Shown piece after piece: positions 11,039 through 22,432 of a stretch of 64,000 bases of DNA. This DNA comes from Rheum nobile (taxonomy: Eukaryota; Streptophyta; Magnoliopsida; Caryophyllales; Polygonaceae): NCBI GenBank assembly GCA_027886185.1, contig WOAB01000589.1:4097001-4161000 (forward strand), given 5' to 3'. The notes below the pieces were generated by a model. The model ran no database searches and was not told the origin of the DNA. It worked only from the letters and a program-made list of their open reading frames with translations. A program made the translations under genes and the position numbers. How positions within the stretch are numbered: the stretch's first letter is position 1; every line of letters begins with the position of its first letter.

Positions 11039-12241
11039 ATGTGTGACTACTTGTACTGAATAAAATGCATTTATTTCCTTATCAGCTAAGGAGGATCAAG
11101 CAAGTATGACTTTACTTACAAGATCATCGAGGTTAGTTTTCCATAATGACTCTCAAGTTGCTCAGACTTAGCAATTATTATTTGAAAATTATGAATTGAT
11201 AGATTTGTCAAAAACAAATGTTCATCTCACTGGTTGTAAATTGCTGAACTTTTTGATGATTATTTTTGTGTTCTAGGTTGAGGTAATTGTTGCTCGTTAT
11301 TTTTCTTCTTGTTGTTGTTTGGATGACGAGATCTGATTAGTTTGCAGTTTTTTTATCCTTTGAACTACGTTGGACATGCAACAATGTAGCTTTGTTGATG
11401 TATGTCCTAGAAATTTTGATTTGAGTGTATGATGGAGTTTATATTTATGTAATAATGTAGATAAAAATTTTCAAGTGAGTTTGTAACTTTTGGTAGTCTG
11501 ATGTGTTACGTATAAAACCTTTTACATGTGAAAGTTCATTACAAGATGCATTTGGGTATGTGTTTGCCTGCAACTTGTGATTAGCTTGTGCTTGATATTT
11601 GATACTAGGAAGTTCCCTGATTGTTATTCTTCTCATCTAGTGCAAATATTGTTGCTGATTGAGGATTGCGTTTGTGCATTTTTTTAGTCATTCATGCTCC
11701 TAGATTTATGTATTCTTTATAGTATTTGACGTGTAGTTGAGTCATTTAATTCAAATGTTGTTGAGTAAAAGATTACAGACAAATAATGAACTTAAGTTTG
11801 ATGTCTCAATTGTTCTCAAGAACTTTTATTTTAGGCCGTTTTTTAATTTTGTCATCATTTGGCATTATATTGAGTTTTGGGTGACAAGGAAAGCTCTTGC
11901 ATGTGTCCTAAATGCATTTATGTTCTTGTCAGTTTGATGTCTGAATTGTTTGGTGAAATTGCATATAGCTAACTTTGTTAACAATTTTTTTATATGTGTA
12001 GGTGGAATTGTGTGATTACAACAAATTTTCAAGGCATGACATTTTGTGAAAGCGTAGTTCTATTAGCTTGGTTAAGTTAGAGGCCAGGAAAGCCATTTTG
12101 AGAATAGCTAGACATGTGATTCATTACTACTTTTGGATTTAGGCCACTATGATTAAACCTCGTTCATGTTTAGGTGAATGCCACTGATGGTATGTCGTAC
12201 ATACGACTGATATGTATGATATCTCTTATGTTATAAATATA

Positions 12242-12506
12242 GAGTTTGGATCATATGCGGAGCACTTTTCCCGTGCGGACGTGCGGAGCATGCACTTTAG
12301 GGCCTTATTTATGCACTTTAACGTCTTATTTGTGCACTTTTTCAAAAAAAAAAAAAAAAAAAAAAACTTTTTCAAAATTTTTTCCAAGCATTTTTCAATT
12401 TTTTTGCAAAAGTGCACAAATAAGGCCATAAAGTGCACAAATAAGGCCCTATAGTGCATGTCCGCACGTCCGCACGGGAAGAGTGCTCCGCACCGGAACC
12501 GCACTC
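12242..12506. mobile_element. MULE-type MITE, 265 bp, private to copy 1
   Basis: Inverted ends GAGTTTGGATCATATGCGGA and GAGTGCGGTTCCGGTGCGGA (minus strand) flank a nearly palindromic body with a central A/T run (about 12342-12415). It is flanked on both sides by TATAAATATA (12232-12241, 12507-12516); the empty site with a single copy is seen in copy 2 near 35980-35992. A 9-10 bp target duplication with G-starting ends points to a Mutator-type MITE. Confidence 0.82.
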
Positions 12507-12953
12507 TATAAATATAAATACATCTTAGTTTACTCCTTAGTTTGTAATGCCTAATTTATATATTATTCTTATTCTTATTATTATAAGAACAAGTTTCGTA
12601 AATGGTCTAATGTATATATATATATTATTAGTTCCCAGAACCGCTACAAAAAAACAGAAATAATCACGGCCTTACTGCTGCTAATACAACTGCTACAATA
12701 TGTTATTATTACAAAGACACGGAAATAAACCGCCATGAAAGATTTAAAAAAAATGTTAAAACAACCGCTACAAAAAGTATTTTAAGTAGTTGTTATTTAA
12801 GGTGTTGCGGCAGTTCCGCCGCTACACAACAAACGCCACAATAAGCTCAAGCAGCAGTAACAAATGTAGCGGTTGACAACCGCCAAAATAGGTCTTTAGT
12901 GGCGGTTCTACTCCCTTAGGCAGCCGCTACACTACATTAGAAATGTACTAGTG

Positions 12954-14247
12954 ATATTAACTATTATTATCTAATTAATTAATTTTGTACGTAATTACAA
13001 ATTTGATAGAACTTTTTTTATGATGCCAAATATGATTTGATCACATAATTAAATTTTGAATTCAATTCTCTGCTGAAAAATTCTAACTAATTTTTATCCT
13101 TAAACGACTATTTCTTATTAAATTTAGATATCTTGACAACTATAATTACGAGCCTTTTATAAATTGATTTAGTTTATTGTTAATTTTAATTTCTATTAAG
13201 AAAATAACTAATTTTACAATTCTACAAATTGTATTCTTCCTTTCAAGAAATCTTCATATGTTATCAAATTTGGTTAATATAAATGTATTGTTAGAAATGT
13301 ATTTATATGTGTAAATAAAATAGTACTTAAGTAAACTAACATAGGAAATAAAAACAAAGTTTAGGAAATATTTTAAAAAATAATTGAAACATATATCTAA
13401 AATGTTTCATAATATAAGATAAGCTAAAACTGATTTATATTAATAATATGACATATAATTATAGATATATTATTTAGTAATTTTATTTGGACACACTTAT
13501 CTTAAATGATTTAAAAAAAGTTATTGTTAGAAAAGATTGATAGATAAATAAAATAATAATAAAACATACTAATATATGATTATAAAAAACAAAGCTCATG
13601 AAATAGTTTAAGAAAAGGTTGAAATATACTTATCTAAAATGATTTATAATGGCAACTAAATGATTTATAATGCATGATAAAAAAAAAACCTATGTTTGGT
13701 TGAAAAAATCTGGAAAAAAATTACAAGAAGTTAACTTCTTAGCTCAATGAAAATTTAACAACCTATGGAGGCTTCGGATAAATATATTTATTGACAAAAT
13801 TAATATGATTAGCTCAATTTTTTTTAATAAAAGAGCTTTGAGTTTACTTTTTAATAAGTTATAACTCATTTTTTAAATCTCATATGTTATTTTGTGTTCA
13901 ACTGTTCATATCATTGTAAGTTATAATTTAAATGTGTTGTGAATTATAATTTATAAAATTGGAATGTTTTTTTTGGAATGAAACTAATTCCATGTAAATA
14001 GATTTCAATTTAATCAAAGTATATGTTGGTGGAAATATTCTTCCGATCTTAATTTTGGGCCCATTCTATATAGATAGTTTTGTTTTACTTACTATGCATT
14101 TCACTACGTTTTCTTTAATATTGGTCATCATTTGGTATGATTTTATATTTTCGGGATTAATATTGTTTGAATTTCATGAATTGATAATTAATTCTAATTA
14201 CATTTTTTGAAATATATTAATTGATTACATAATAGAGGTTTGATCAT
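12954..14247. other. AT-rich spacer, no gene seen
   Basis: Left flank of the MULE, duplicated at 36425-37719. AT-rich, no coding frame, no recognisable ends. Confidence 0.6.
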
Positions 14248-14516
14248 GTGAGAATGATTATTACTGTGTAAAATGAGAATGATACACATATAAGCAAAAA
14301 TTTATGCACATGCAGGTAAAAACTTATGCACTTTAGAAACCCACGCACATACAGGTAAACATTTATACACCTTAGAATGTGCTCAAGTTTTTGCTTGCAT
14401 ATGCATAACTTTTTTACTATGTGAGCGTGAATTTGTGCACATTCGAAAAGTGCATAAATTTTGGCCATTGCTATATAGAGCACCATATAAATTGCTATTT
14501 AGAGTCCATTTTGAAC

Positions 14517-14525
14517 CTATATAAG
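14517..14525 (+). promoter_or_regulatory. TATA box of the PMD gene, copy 1
   Basis: CTATATAAG lies about 25-35 bp before a C/T-rich leader (14555-14610) and about 265 bp inside the MULE end, as expected for a TIR-borne promoter. The same box is at 37989-37997 in copy 2. Confidence 0.6.
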
Positions 14526-14975
14526 AATTTTTTCCAAAATTACACAAATACCACTCTCATTCTCTTCCTCACTTTCCCACCCTTTCTTTCTTTCCTCTCT
14601 TCCTAGCCAAGAACACCCTAATTTTCATTACAAATCAACCCATTAAACACGACCATTCGGATCTAGAAGAGGCACATTTGAAGAATCAATCAACCATCTC
14701 CCTAAAAATGTAAGTTTTGTTGTTTGTTTTTGCAAATTTCATATGTAAAAGCATGAATTCGGACCTAGGGTTTGGATGAGTTTGGAAATTTTGATTTTGG
14801 GTATTGCAGTTCAAATTTGAGTTATAGATCCGAATTTTTAGATCAATAAAATGTGTAATGGATATCATTTGGATATAGATTTACATTCGCATGGTGTAAA
14901 ATTTCTGTTGTTGCGAACGAATTGATGGTCTTCGACTGAACACAAATGAAGTTCTGCTGTTCTGCAAAGAAGACG

Positions 14976-15145
14976 AAGTCCTTCATCACGGACGAACATG
15001 TTCCGTCCGTAATGGACGGAAGTGGTCCATCCGTGACGGATGAAACGTATTCGTTCGTGACGAATGGACCAATTCCATCTATCATGGATGGAACGTATTC
15101 GTGACGGACGGACCATGTTCCTCCGTGACAGATGGAAGTGGTTCA
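14976..15145. repeat. CGTCCGTGACGGA palindrome array in the PMD leader intron
   Basis: Seven or more variants of TCCGTCACGGA / CGTCCGTAATGGACGGA at roughly 15-25 bp spacing. They lie inside the 5' UTR intron of the PMD gene. The same motif array occurs in the first intron of the transposase gene near the other end of the element (59175-59370), so it is probably part of the original extended terminal repeats. Confidence 0.75.
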
Positions 15146-15403
15146 TATGTCACGGACGATAATGTTTTTTTATTACTTTCCCTCTTCTTTCTGTGGTCAA
15201 TCGGCATACAAAACGAACTTATGTATTTTGTTATTCATGTTGCAGATGGATGATAACACTAGATCTGGGCGTGTACGTAGGAGAGATGTTGTGCGCGAGG
15301 CTGTGTGCGATATCATTTACACACGGCGTAAGAGTAAGTCAAAAGTCAAGCAAACAAATCTCGACAATGCAGCACCGTCGAATTTAGCTGGTGGAAGGTG
15401 GTG

Positions 15404-15600
15404 ACATACGGCCCGTCGGGGACATACGGCCCGTCGGGGACATACGGCCCGTCTGGGACATACGAGTCGTCTGGGACATATTGCCCGTGTGAGACATACA
15501 AGCCGTCTGGACATATGGCCCGTCCGGGACATACAACCCATCTGGGACATACGACCCGTCTGAGACATACGAGCCAGCTACGTACGAGCCGTCCGAGACA
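15404..15600 (+). repeat. 15-18 bp coding minisatellite in the PMD gene
   Basis: Repeats of GGGACATACGGCCCGTC encode GTYGPS-type units. Copy 1 has more units than copy 2 (38860-39045), so the count changed after duplication. Confidence 0.8.
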
Positions 15601-17595
15601 AATGAATTTCGTATCATAAGGGGGGAGCCGACTTTCTACAAGCTCGCTCCTCCTATTATAGACGAGGTTCCTATCCCATGAGAGGAGGTGCACGTAGAAG
15701 AGTAACCGGCTCCTTCGGCTCGCAGAAGAGGAACACAAAGCCGTGCACCACGCAGAAGATAGGGGGCTGTGATCGAGTCGTTTTTGGAAGTAGGTATTGT
15801 CGGAGGTCCCCGGAACCCAGAGCTTCTCCTTAGTTTCGACCCCTATACGGCATACTTTGTTTACAATGGCACGGTAAGTAAATTGATATATCTATAATTG
15901 ATTTCATCATAATTTATTTAATTTTATTGATTATATAACTAATAATTTGATTTATAGGAGCGGAAAACATTGATGATTCGACTAAGGGATCAATAGTTGA
16001 AAAATGGAAGCTAGATGATGTAGATGCATGGAGTATGCTTGCCCGAAACAGCGGGCTAACACACCTGCAGGAGGACATGATGTACATTCATATCAACGTG
16101 CCGTTGATATCTGCCTTTGTAGAGAGATAGCAGCCAGAGACTAACAATTTTCATATGCCATGGGGAGAGATGACAATTACTCTTCATGATGTATATCTTA
16201 TTCTGGGTATCAACATAGATGGAGACAGTTTGGTACTGCCTCTATTTGATCGACGAATAGACAAGATGTGTCTATTCGAAGCCCAAGTACAAAGGGCAAT
16301 CGAATTCTTTGGGATGACACCAGAAATGTTGTCCCGACATGGGCTCACACACCAATCTTTACACCAGCATTGTATGAGGCCAAATATGGATCTCGCGGTC
16401 GTCGCTTCAAGTTATCTGTTATACCTGATCGAGTCCATGCTATTTCTGGACAAGTCCCAGCATCAGTTGCATGTGTCGTATCTGGGTTGTGTAAGTGACC
16501 TCAACAGTGTTCAGACTAGTTCCTGGGGGTCAGCTTCTCATATATATCAGTACCGGTCGTTGGGCGATTGCTCGCCCTTCGATTGTCGTCAGATGTCTAC
16601 ATGTACCACATTATTGCATGTAATAATTCTACCTAGTTTCTTATTGATTGTATATGAATTATTTTGAGGTAATTCTTGAATGACTTGTAACTATACATGT
16701 ATATATGTACAAGAATGGATCTATCAGTACTTTCCCGATTTTAGTCCTGTAGAGAATGATTCTTGGGATGGTAGAGTGCCATATGTTGTGCGATGGAGTA
16801 GTACAACTAGACCAATTAATTCTGGCGCAAAGAGAAGAAATTAAAGAAGAGAGCTAGATGTAATGAATGTGATAGCTATAAGTACCTCAATGGATTAAAT
16901 TTCACACTTATGTTCAAACACAAGCGTAGTTAAATTTAATAATTTGACATGTTTTTTTTAAGTTGATTGGGCACCGTATGGACAGATTGATTTCAGTTCA
17001 TACCTAGCCGCTTCCCGTTTTCACGGGTTGATATCATTCTTGGGGAGATCAGAACATACATGTCGGATCGTGTCGCGAGGCAGATTGGCCGTGAGCAGGG
17101 GAGGCCTGGAAAAGTCATAGAACCACTGAAAGCGATCAAACCCACCGAGACGAAGAGTTACATAGTGGAGTACGACATGTCTCGATGGATTTGGGACACA
17201 AGAAACTTACACTCCATTAGCCTCGAGATAATGGGCCCTCCTGCGGTACATGGGTATGAGTGCAGTGAAGATTAAATGGGGTGGTACGAGCCTCGTACAC
17301 ACATGTATGTCATGCCCCCCTCGCAGACACATATCACCAAAGGGATTTCCGTTCTGAGGTGATACTATATGTGTTTTATGCTTCATTTAAAATAACAAAT
17401 ACAATATATACCGATATTTATCATTTGAAATATGTGCAGAGCATTTGCCGTGTCGTGGATTGGCTCTCCCCAATTGAAGATGTTGATACATGTACCGATG
17501 ATATTCGTGAGGCCATCATGAGATGCTTACATGAGCTAAGAGGTGGTAACACTAGATCCACTTTTCAGGCCGGTTCTAGTAGTCGTCAACACTAG

Positions 17596-17800
17596 CACTT
17601 TGAACTTTGTTGGATGTTTATGTTTATTTGGAACCGACGTTTGTTGGATGTTTTTTTATTTGGAACTGACGTGAACTCTTTGTTGGATGTTTGTTTTTAT
17701 TTGGAACCGACGTGAACTCTTTGTTGGATGTTTATGTTTATTTGAAACCGACGTGAACTCTTTTGTTGGATGTTTATGTTTATTTGTCACCGACCAATTC
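17596..17800 (+). repeat. About 42 bp tandem repeat after the PMD stop codon
   Basis: Four to five units of TTTGTTGGATGTTTATGTTT plus ATTTGGAACCGACGTGAACT follow the PMD stop codon. Same array at 41037-41240. It lies between the two convergent genes, in their 3' UTR zone. Confidence 0.75.
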
Positions 17801-18250
17801 CTACCATTCTGTATTGTCACAGACCAATTTCTACCATTTTGTATCGTGCACTATGAGTTGCAAAAGATGTCTATAAGTTAGCTTAATTGTTTTGATAGGT
17901 GACAATCAAAATATCCAAAAAAAAAACAGTACAATATGACAAAAAGTACAATCATTTTATGAAAAGGTCAGTACGAAACATCCTAGCCACCAAAGCATGA
18001 CAATGCACTAATCAGAATCAGACAAATTCGCAATTGACTTGCGACCACATCAAACGTTGATGTTGGAGGTAGGCTTGAAATCGAGCAAAGATGAAAGAAA
18101 TGGATCGATCAAATGAGACGCAGATTCGTGATGATGGCGAGTCCACAAGGTATATATACTCGGCAATGGTGAATCACCGGACATAGACACCTACACAATT
18201 ATAGAGCTTGTACTTGTATTTAAAAAAATACAATATAAACTCCAAAGATA
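17801..18250. other. Intergenic region between convergent MULE genes
   Basis: No reading frame. Includes a duplicated CACCGACCAATTCCTACCAT-type 30-mer (17788-17840) and shared 3' flanks of both genes. Counterpart 41241-41688. Confidence 0.5.
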
Positions 18251-21245
18251 TTAACAGGTTAGTAGTATACCGAAATGAAATGATCCTCGTTTGTTAAAAG
18301 GCAGATGCAGACTGTCTGAATCTTCATGACGGAGGGATCTTGACCCATCGGAACATTCAAAGGAAGGAAAGTTTGGTTTGCTCCACCCAACACGATAAAT
18401 GCACAATTGAATGTAGTAGCGACCACGCAACCCATGTCTGGAAGTCCTAACCAAGTATCTGGTGGGGCAAAGCCGGACCCAAAGTGATCAAGCGCATCTC
18501 GCATGATTTCAACCGTATTAAAACATAAAGTTTTTTAAAACATAAATGGGTATTCTTTCAGCTTCGCAATCATGGTTTGTCTAACGTATGGCCATTGGTC
18601 CTGCCCAAGGCCTAGAGATTCTACAATTGCTCTGTATCCATAGTTTCCATCAGGGCGAATGGAATGGTAACCGGTCAGGTGTATGCAAATACACATCGAA
18701 ATGACATCCAAGAATGGAAACCGAATAGGTGCATTCGCTAGAACCAGAGGTGTGGGATCTCTAATCTGAGAGGTTGAAGGTGCAAGAACTCTAACCTGAG
18801 ACACTGAAAGCATGAGAGGTCTAAATTGAGAGGTTGGATGTGTTGGAACTCTAACCTGAGACACCGGAGGCGTGTGAGGTCTAATCTGAGATGGCATACA
18901 TGGGGAATCGTGGTGGTTTGTTGGCCTACCTCGTTGCTTCTTGGGAGGTGTTTGGTCCAACTCTTGCTGAGTGAGCTCCCATGAAGAAGGAAGTATTTTG
19001 TTTAGAGCTCCCTTTAACCGTCCCTTAGTCTTCACAATTGGCGGTTCCTACAGACTAGTCCTCTCGGGATGAACTAACTCAATAACTGCATTGACACATT
19101 TATGTTGTTGATCAGCTGGCAAATTTGGGAAGTCGTTACGAATGAAATCATCCATTAGCGATCTGGCGACTTTGCCCTTCCACCTTTCAACTTCTTCATT
19201 TTGCACATCTTCCATGTCCAATTGTCTCCAATGTAATACCTCGTATTTGTAATCCTTTATAAGGATTAGAGTGCTATCCATGTCAACAAGAGCTCTTCCT
19301 TTTCAGGGTTCAAGTGAGGACAAAGAACTTTAAAGTTAAGCGTGCTAGGATGGGAGTAGTACCAGGATAGGTGACCTCCTGGGAAGTCCCCGGGTTGGCA
19401 TGGCCTAGGATGGCACTTCTAAGGCCTCGGGCCTTACAAATGGTATCAGATCCGACTCTAGGTTACGAGAGGGATTGGCCTGGATGGCGGTCACTCGACC
19501 AAGAGGGTGGTCTTTGGGCTTGAAGAGGTCGTCAAGGGTGTAAGTAGGGGTGATTGTAATGCCCCGTATTTGTAATCCTTTATAAGGATTAGAGTTCTAT
19601 CCATGTCAACAAGAGCTCTTCCTTTTCAGGGTTCAAGTGAGGACAAAGAACTTTGAAGTTAAGCGTGCTAGGACGGGAGTAGTACCAAGATATGTGACCT
19701 CTTGGGAAGTCCCCAAGTTTGCATGGGATGGCGCTTCTAAGGCTTCAAGCCTTACATCCAAAACATATGCACAACTTTAGGTGGGATATGTATTTGACAC
19801 CACACATATTGTTCAATTTTATGGATACACGGCAATCCATCTCTCACAAGCATCTGGCATCTGCAACTAGGGTCCAAAAATGGATCTTCCCCAAGTTTGT
19901 ATTCATTTATCAAGCTCTTCATGGCTTCATCAGAGACCTTGTACTTCAACTCCTTGAAAACATCTGCTATTTTCACAATACACATCATCTTCTTGCGACT
20001 TATGTTGAAGGTTTCCTTGATCTCATTTACTTGGATGCTCATCAATGAATCATATTGAGCTAACACAATGTTTAACCTATCATGTGGAGTAGTCAAGAAG
20101 TTTTTTCAATGGCGAATGTTCTCCTTCAACCTCAATCTTGCGCAACCTTCGCTCGTACGCCTCTACAGTTGTTTCCTTAAACAACACCATGTAAGCATTT
20201 GCAAACCTTGTTGCAGTGTCATCATGCTTGATGATTTTCTTAGCTTTGGTCTCGATGTTCTTGTATACATGATGCCTATCTAGAATGTACTTTGCCTTTG
20301 GGAACATTTCATCCACCACGATCATCAAGGCAAGATCTCGATTCGTCACTATGGATGTAAGTGTTTTCTACACAAGCCCACAAAGTTTGGCAAGCTGCTT
20401 TATAGCCCACAAGTAGTTTTCTTCCTTCTCATTGGAAATAAATGCTCCTACTACATTGTAATTCTTCCATGTAGAAGTGAACCCTACAATTTTCAAGAAA
20501 GGCATCTCATACGTGCATAAAAACTAACATGTTATATCATAATAAAATAACATATCAATAACTATATAATATTGAGATGTGTGAATGTTACATGTTTGTA
20601 TTGTAGGTGGAGTCCAACAATAATATATATGGAAATGCCTTGAGGAGTGATATAGAGTCCGGGCTGACAAAGAATACGTCGGTGACCTTATTGGTTTTAA
20701 GGTCCGATCTATGCTCCATATAGTAGTTGTATTCTTTAGATTTCATGAAGAATTGTTGAACAATTGTTCTTCCTTCCATCCCAGCCCTTCGTACATCATA
20801 CATCTCATTGTACACTTGCTTCTTGCTAGTGTAGTTCCATGGGAACTGGTTCAGTGTAGTTGCAATCTGGGTAGGCATACAATGTGTCTTGGTCATCGAC
20901 TCTACCAATCTCTTTGATCAGCTGTGAGTCTTCCAGCAAATGCATGCCCATATAAATTGGACCCAATCTCATGGTTGTGAGTTCCATGTTCTACATTGAT
21001 CTTCCATGATCCTCTAGGGCGTTCACGGCACATCAATTTGAAGGGACACCCACATTTCTTTGTTTTTTGTGTTTTTTCAGACTTGGTTTTCTCCTCCTTT
21101 TGATGGGGTGTACATTCATTCTCTTTCACAAAGCAACATAGTCTTCCCAAGATGACGATCATCTGATTTTCTATCTCGGTTAATCTTAATGTACATGTTA
21201 TTTTGGAACCTAGTGTCTTTCACCCACTTAATTGCCTCTTCCCTG
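18251..21245 (-). pseudogene. FAR1/MULE transposase with C-terminal OTU domain, copy 1, 5'-truncated
   Basis: Read right to left: end of the FAR1-type zinc-binding domain (CGCPFKLMCRERPRGSWK, HGTHNHEI, 21162-20902), then the MULE DDE core with its first catalytic Asp in ILLLDSTYNTN (about 20600), IVGFTSTWKNYNVVGAFIS and NRDLALM, then a SWIM finger CRCQMLVRDGLPCIHKI (about 19790-19840). Removing the Cassandra insertion rejoins the frame exactly (VVHMFWRQLDMEDVQ). It continues through a KTKGRLKGALNK linker with SQVRVP-type repeats into an OTU cysteine-protease fold: IRPDGNYGYRAI and LGLGQDQWPYVRQT, then LPDMGCVV and NEDHFISVYY (18251-18504). Lesions: one-base frameshift near 20913 and TAG at 19047-19049, both private to copy 1. 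A stop near 20369, a frameshift near 20096 and Cys to Tyr in the OTU DGNC box are shared with copy 2. Confidence 0.83.
19232..19756 (+). mobile_element. Cassandra TRIM, copy 1, complete with TSD
   Basis: LTR 1 is 19232-19438 and LTR 2 is 19555-19756, both TGTAAT...CCTTACA. Each carries a 5S-rRNA-like stretch (about 19325-19400 and 19648-19725) including AAGTTAAGCGTGCT and GTGACCTCCTGGGAAGTCC, the 5S internal Pol III promoter elements. The interior of 116 bp has an initiator-Met-tRNA PBS (TGGTATCAGATCC at 19441) and a purine tract just before LTR 2 (AAGTAGGGGTGAT). The target duplication TCCAA flanks both ends (19227-19231, 19757-19761). It encodes no protein, as is normal for this family. It disrupts the transposase-OTU gene and is shared by both copies. 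Confidence 0.95.
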
Positions 21246-21283
21246 ATTTTCTATCTCGGTTAATCTTAATGTACATGTTATTT
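21243..21283. other. Tandem-duplication junction with templated filler
   Basis: MULE sequence runs to ...CTTCCCTG (21245), then jumps to a second copy of about 40 bp that also lies at 21163-21203, then to the start of copy 2 at 21279 (equivalent to 6171). Microhomologies CTG (left) and TATTT (right) sit at the two switches. Confidence 0.88.
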
Positions 21284-21622
21284 AATTTTTTTGATGATGT
21301 TAAATGTCAATTAATATTATTGTTGCATTAACAAAGGTATATGTATCACCTTTACATTTCCGTCAAATAGAAAATTACGTTAACATTTATTGCAAAAATA
21401 AGTTAGTTTGATGAGATTTTGGTCAAGATTTGATAAGATTTTAAATTTAGAGATAATTAATTTGCAAATCTTGTTAAGGTCTTTTTGGTAATTTATATTT
21501 TGATGATTACTTATCATAATAATAAATAGAAAAAGGAAAAAAAATAAAACTTTAACAACTTGGGCCTAAAAACACTATGGTGACTTAAAAAGAGTCAGCT
21601 TTAATATAGATATATAGATAGA
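21279..21622 (-). mobile_element. Helitron 5' part, copy 2
   Basis: Equivalent of 6171-6514: 5' portion of the 5090-6514 Helitron, cut on the left by the duplication junction. A second Helitron 5' segment follows at 21775-21856, the equivalent of 6665-6754. Confidence 0.7.
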
Positions 21623-22432
21623 TTGATGGTTAAATTTATTTACAATATTATTTGTCACTTTAAAGTTTGGTTGGTTTTGGAAGTAATTATAATCTAAATA
21701 TTTACATATAAATTTTGATTTGATAAACGGTTTTTATTTAAAGTAAAATAAAAAAAAAAAAAGGAACGAATGAGAAAATGACATGTAGATATGGTGGGTC
21801 CAGAAGCGTTCTAAGAGCTCAAAAGGGGAGAGCTTTAATATGTATAATAATTATGATGCAATTTTTATTTTGTTGAGCAACAAAATAGGTAAATATCACT
21901 ACTACATAAACGAGCTCATGAAGCGGTTAGTTGTGGCGGTTGTATGCAATGGTTAAGCAAATAAAACGATACTTGTAGCGGTTTTGGGGATTTGTGGCGG
22001 TTTTTGTAGCGGCTGTGTATGCTTTAAGTGTTAGGGTTTAAGTGGCGGTTCACAAAAGCCCAATAGTAGCACTTTTAGACCTATTGTGGCGGTTTAGTAA
22101 ATTAGCGCCCTCGCCAGGTCCCGCGTTGCGCGCTTATCAGATCTCAAAGGGTTAAAGGCAAGTAAAAGTCCTAAAACTGAAATCGAAATTCCCACACCAT
22201 TGATGCGCTCCCACCCTCAGCAAACATATGCACACTAGCGAACAAGGCTTGCCTATATCGGTCGGTTGTAGATGCTAACAACGAAGGCAGAGAAGCGAAC
22301 GAAGGCAGAGAAGTGAACAACGAAGGCAGAGAAGCGGAGAAGGCAGAGAAGGCTCTTCGGGGAACAAGGCGGGGAAGGTTTTTGGCGAACAAGGCAGAAA
22401 AGGCTATCAAGGCGATCGGTTGTGGTTGTTAT

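Larger units (their letters stand above)
6795..12953 (+). mobile_element. CACTA (En/Spm-like) element, copy 1
   Basis: It begins CACTACTACAT at 6795 and ends ATGTACTAGTG at 12953, inverted CACTA termini. The left flank is TAT. The right flank reads ATAT here but TAT in copy 2, so a one-base insertion has blurred the 3 bp target duplication. Subterminal regions (about 6820-7010 and 12640-12940) carry many GTGGCGGTT / TAGCGGTT motifs in both orientations, the usual transposase-binding arrangement of CACTA elements. The coding remnant is a Transposase_24 fragment; no TNP2 catalytic domain is present, so it is non-autonomous. Interrupted by 7319-10210 and 12242-12506. Confidence 0.85.
14526..17595 (+). 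pseudogene. Plant mobile domain (PMD / MAIN-like) gene, copy 1
   Basis: A multi-exon gene for a PMD protein (the MAIL1/MAIN-type fold, nuclear in known plant relatives and often carried by transposons). The 5' UTR intron is 14710-15245 (GTAAGT to GCAG), with the ATG at 15246 (MDDNTRSGRVRRRDVV). The next block reads a GTYGPS-type repeat, then GGPRNPELLLSFDPYTAYFV, donor at 15874 and acceptor at 15957. The PMD core is at 15958-16619: YIHINVPLISAFVER, FHMPWGEMTITLHDV, YLILGINIDGD, SWGSASHIYQYRSLGDCS. Later exons give WIYQYFPDFSP (16714 on), MSDRVARQIGREQGRPG (17060 on) and DWLSPIEDVD, ending at 17595. It is broken by a frameshift after 15402, stops near 15679-15767, and TGG to TAG at 16128-16130, which is private to this copy. 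Confidence 0.8.
6171..21245. repeat. Tandem duplication, copy 1
   Basis: Everything from 6171 to 21245 recurs in the same order and orientation from 21279 to 58828. Shared content is the Helitron 5' part, CACTA element, AT spacer, MULE with PMD gene, Cassandra and the MULE-OTU gene. Private insertions in this copy are 7319-10210 and 12242-12506. Subtracting private insertions leaves about 11.9 kb here and about 11.8 kb in copy 2, which agrees well. This copy's MULE transposase is cut at 21245. Confidence 0.9.
14248..21245. mobile_element. Two-gene MULE, copy 1, right end missing
   Basis: The left terminal inverted repeat starts G(T)GAGAATGATTATTAC at 14248/14250 and matches the right terminus at 60059 in reverse complement for about 70 bp with scattered changes. 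Inside it the PMD gene (+) and the transposase-OTU gene (-) point at each other, the layout of maize MuDR (mudrA/mudrB). The element is cut at 21245 by the duplication junction, so the right TIR and first transposase exons are absent here. It carries a Cassandra insertion at 19232-19756. Confidence 0.8.

Noticed and set aside
12340..12366. Poly(A) tail of a retroposed copy
   Set aside because: The A run is the centre of a palindromic MITE with T-rich counterpart, not the end of a reverse-transcribed message.
17281..17595. Separate small gene after the PMD core
   Set aside because: It reads as the last PMD exons with an intron (about 17360-17440) rather than an independent gene.
19325..19400. 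5S rRNA gene
   Set aside because: Only the 3' two thirds of a 5S-like sequence is present, embedded in Cassandra LTRs with target duplications; it is transposon cargo, not an rRNA locus. The same holds for about 19648-19725, 42763-42840 and 54530-54590.
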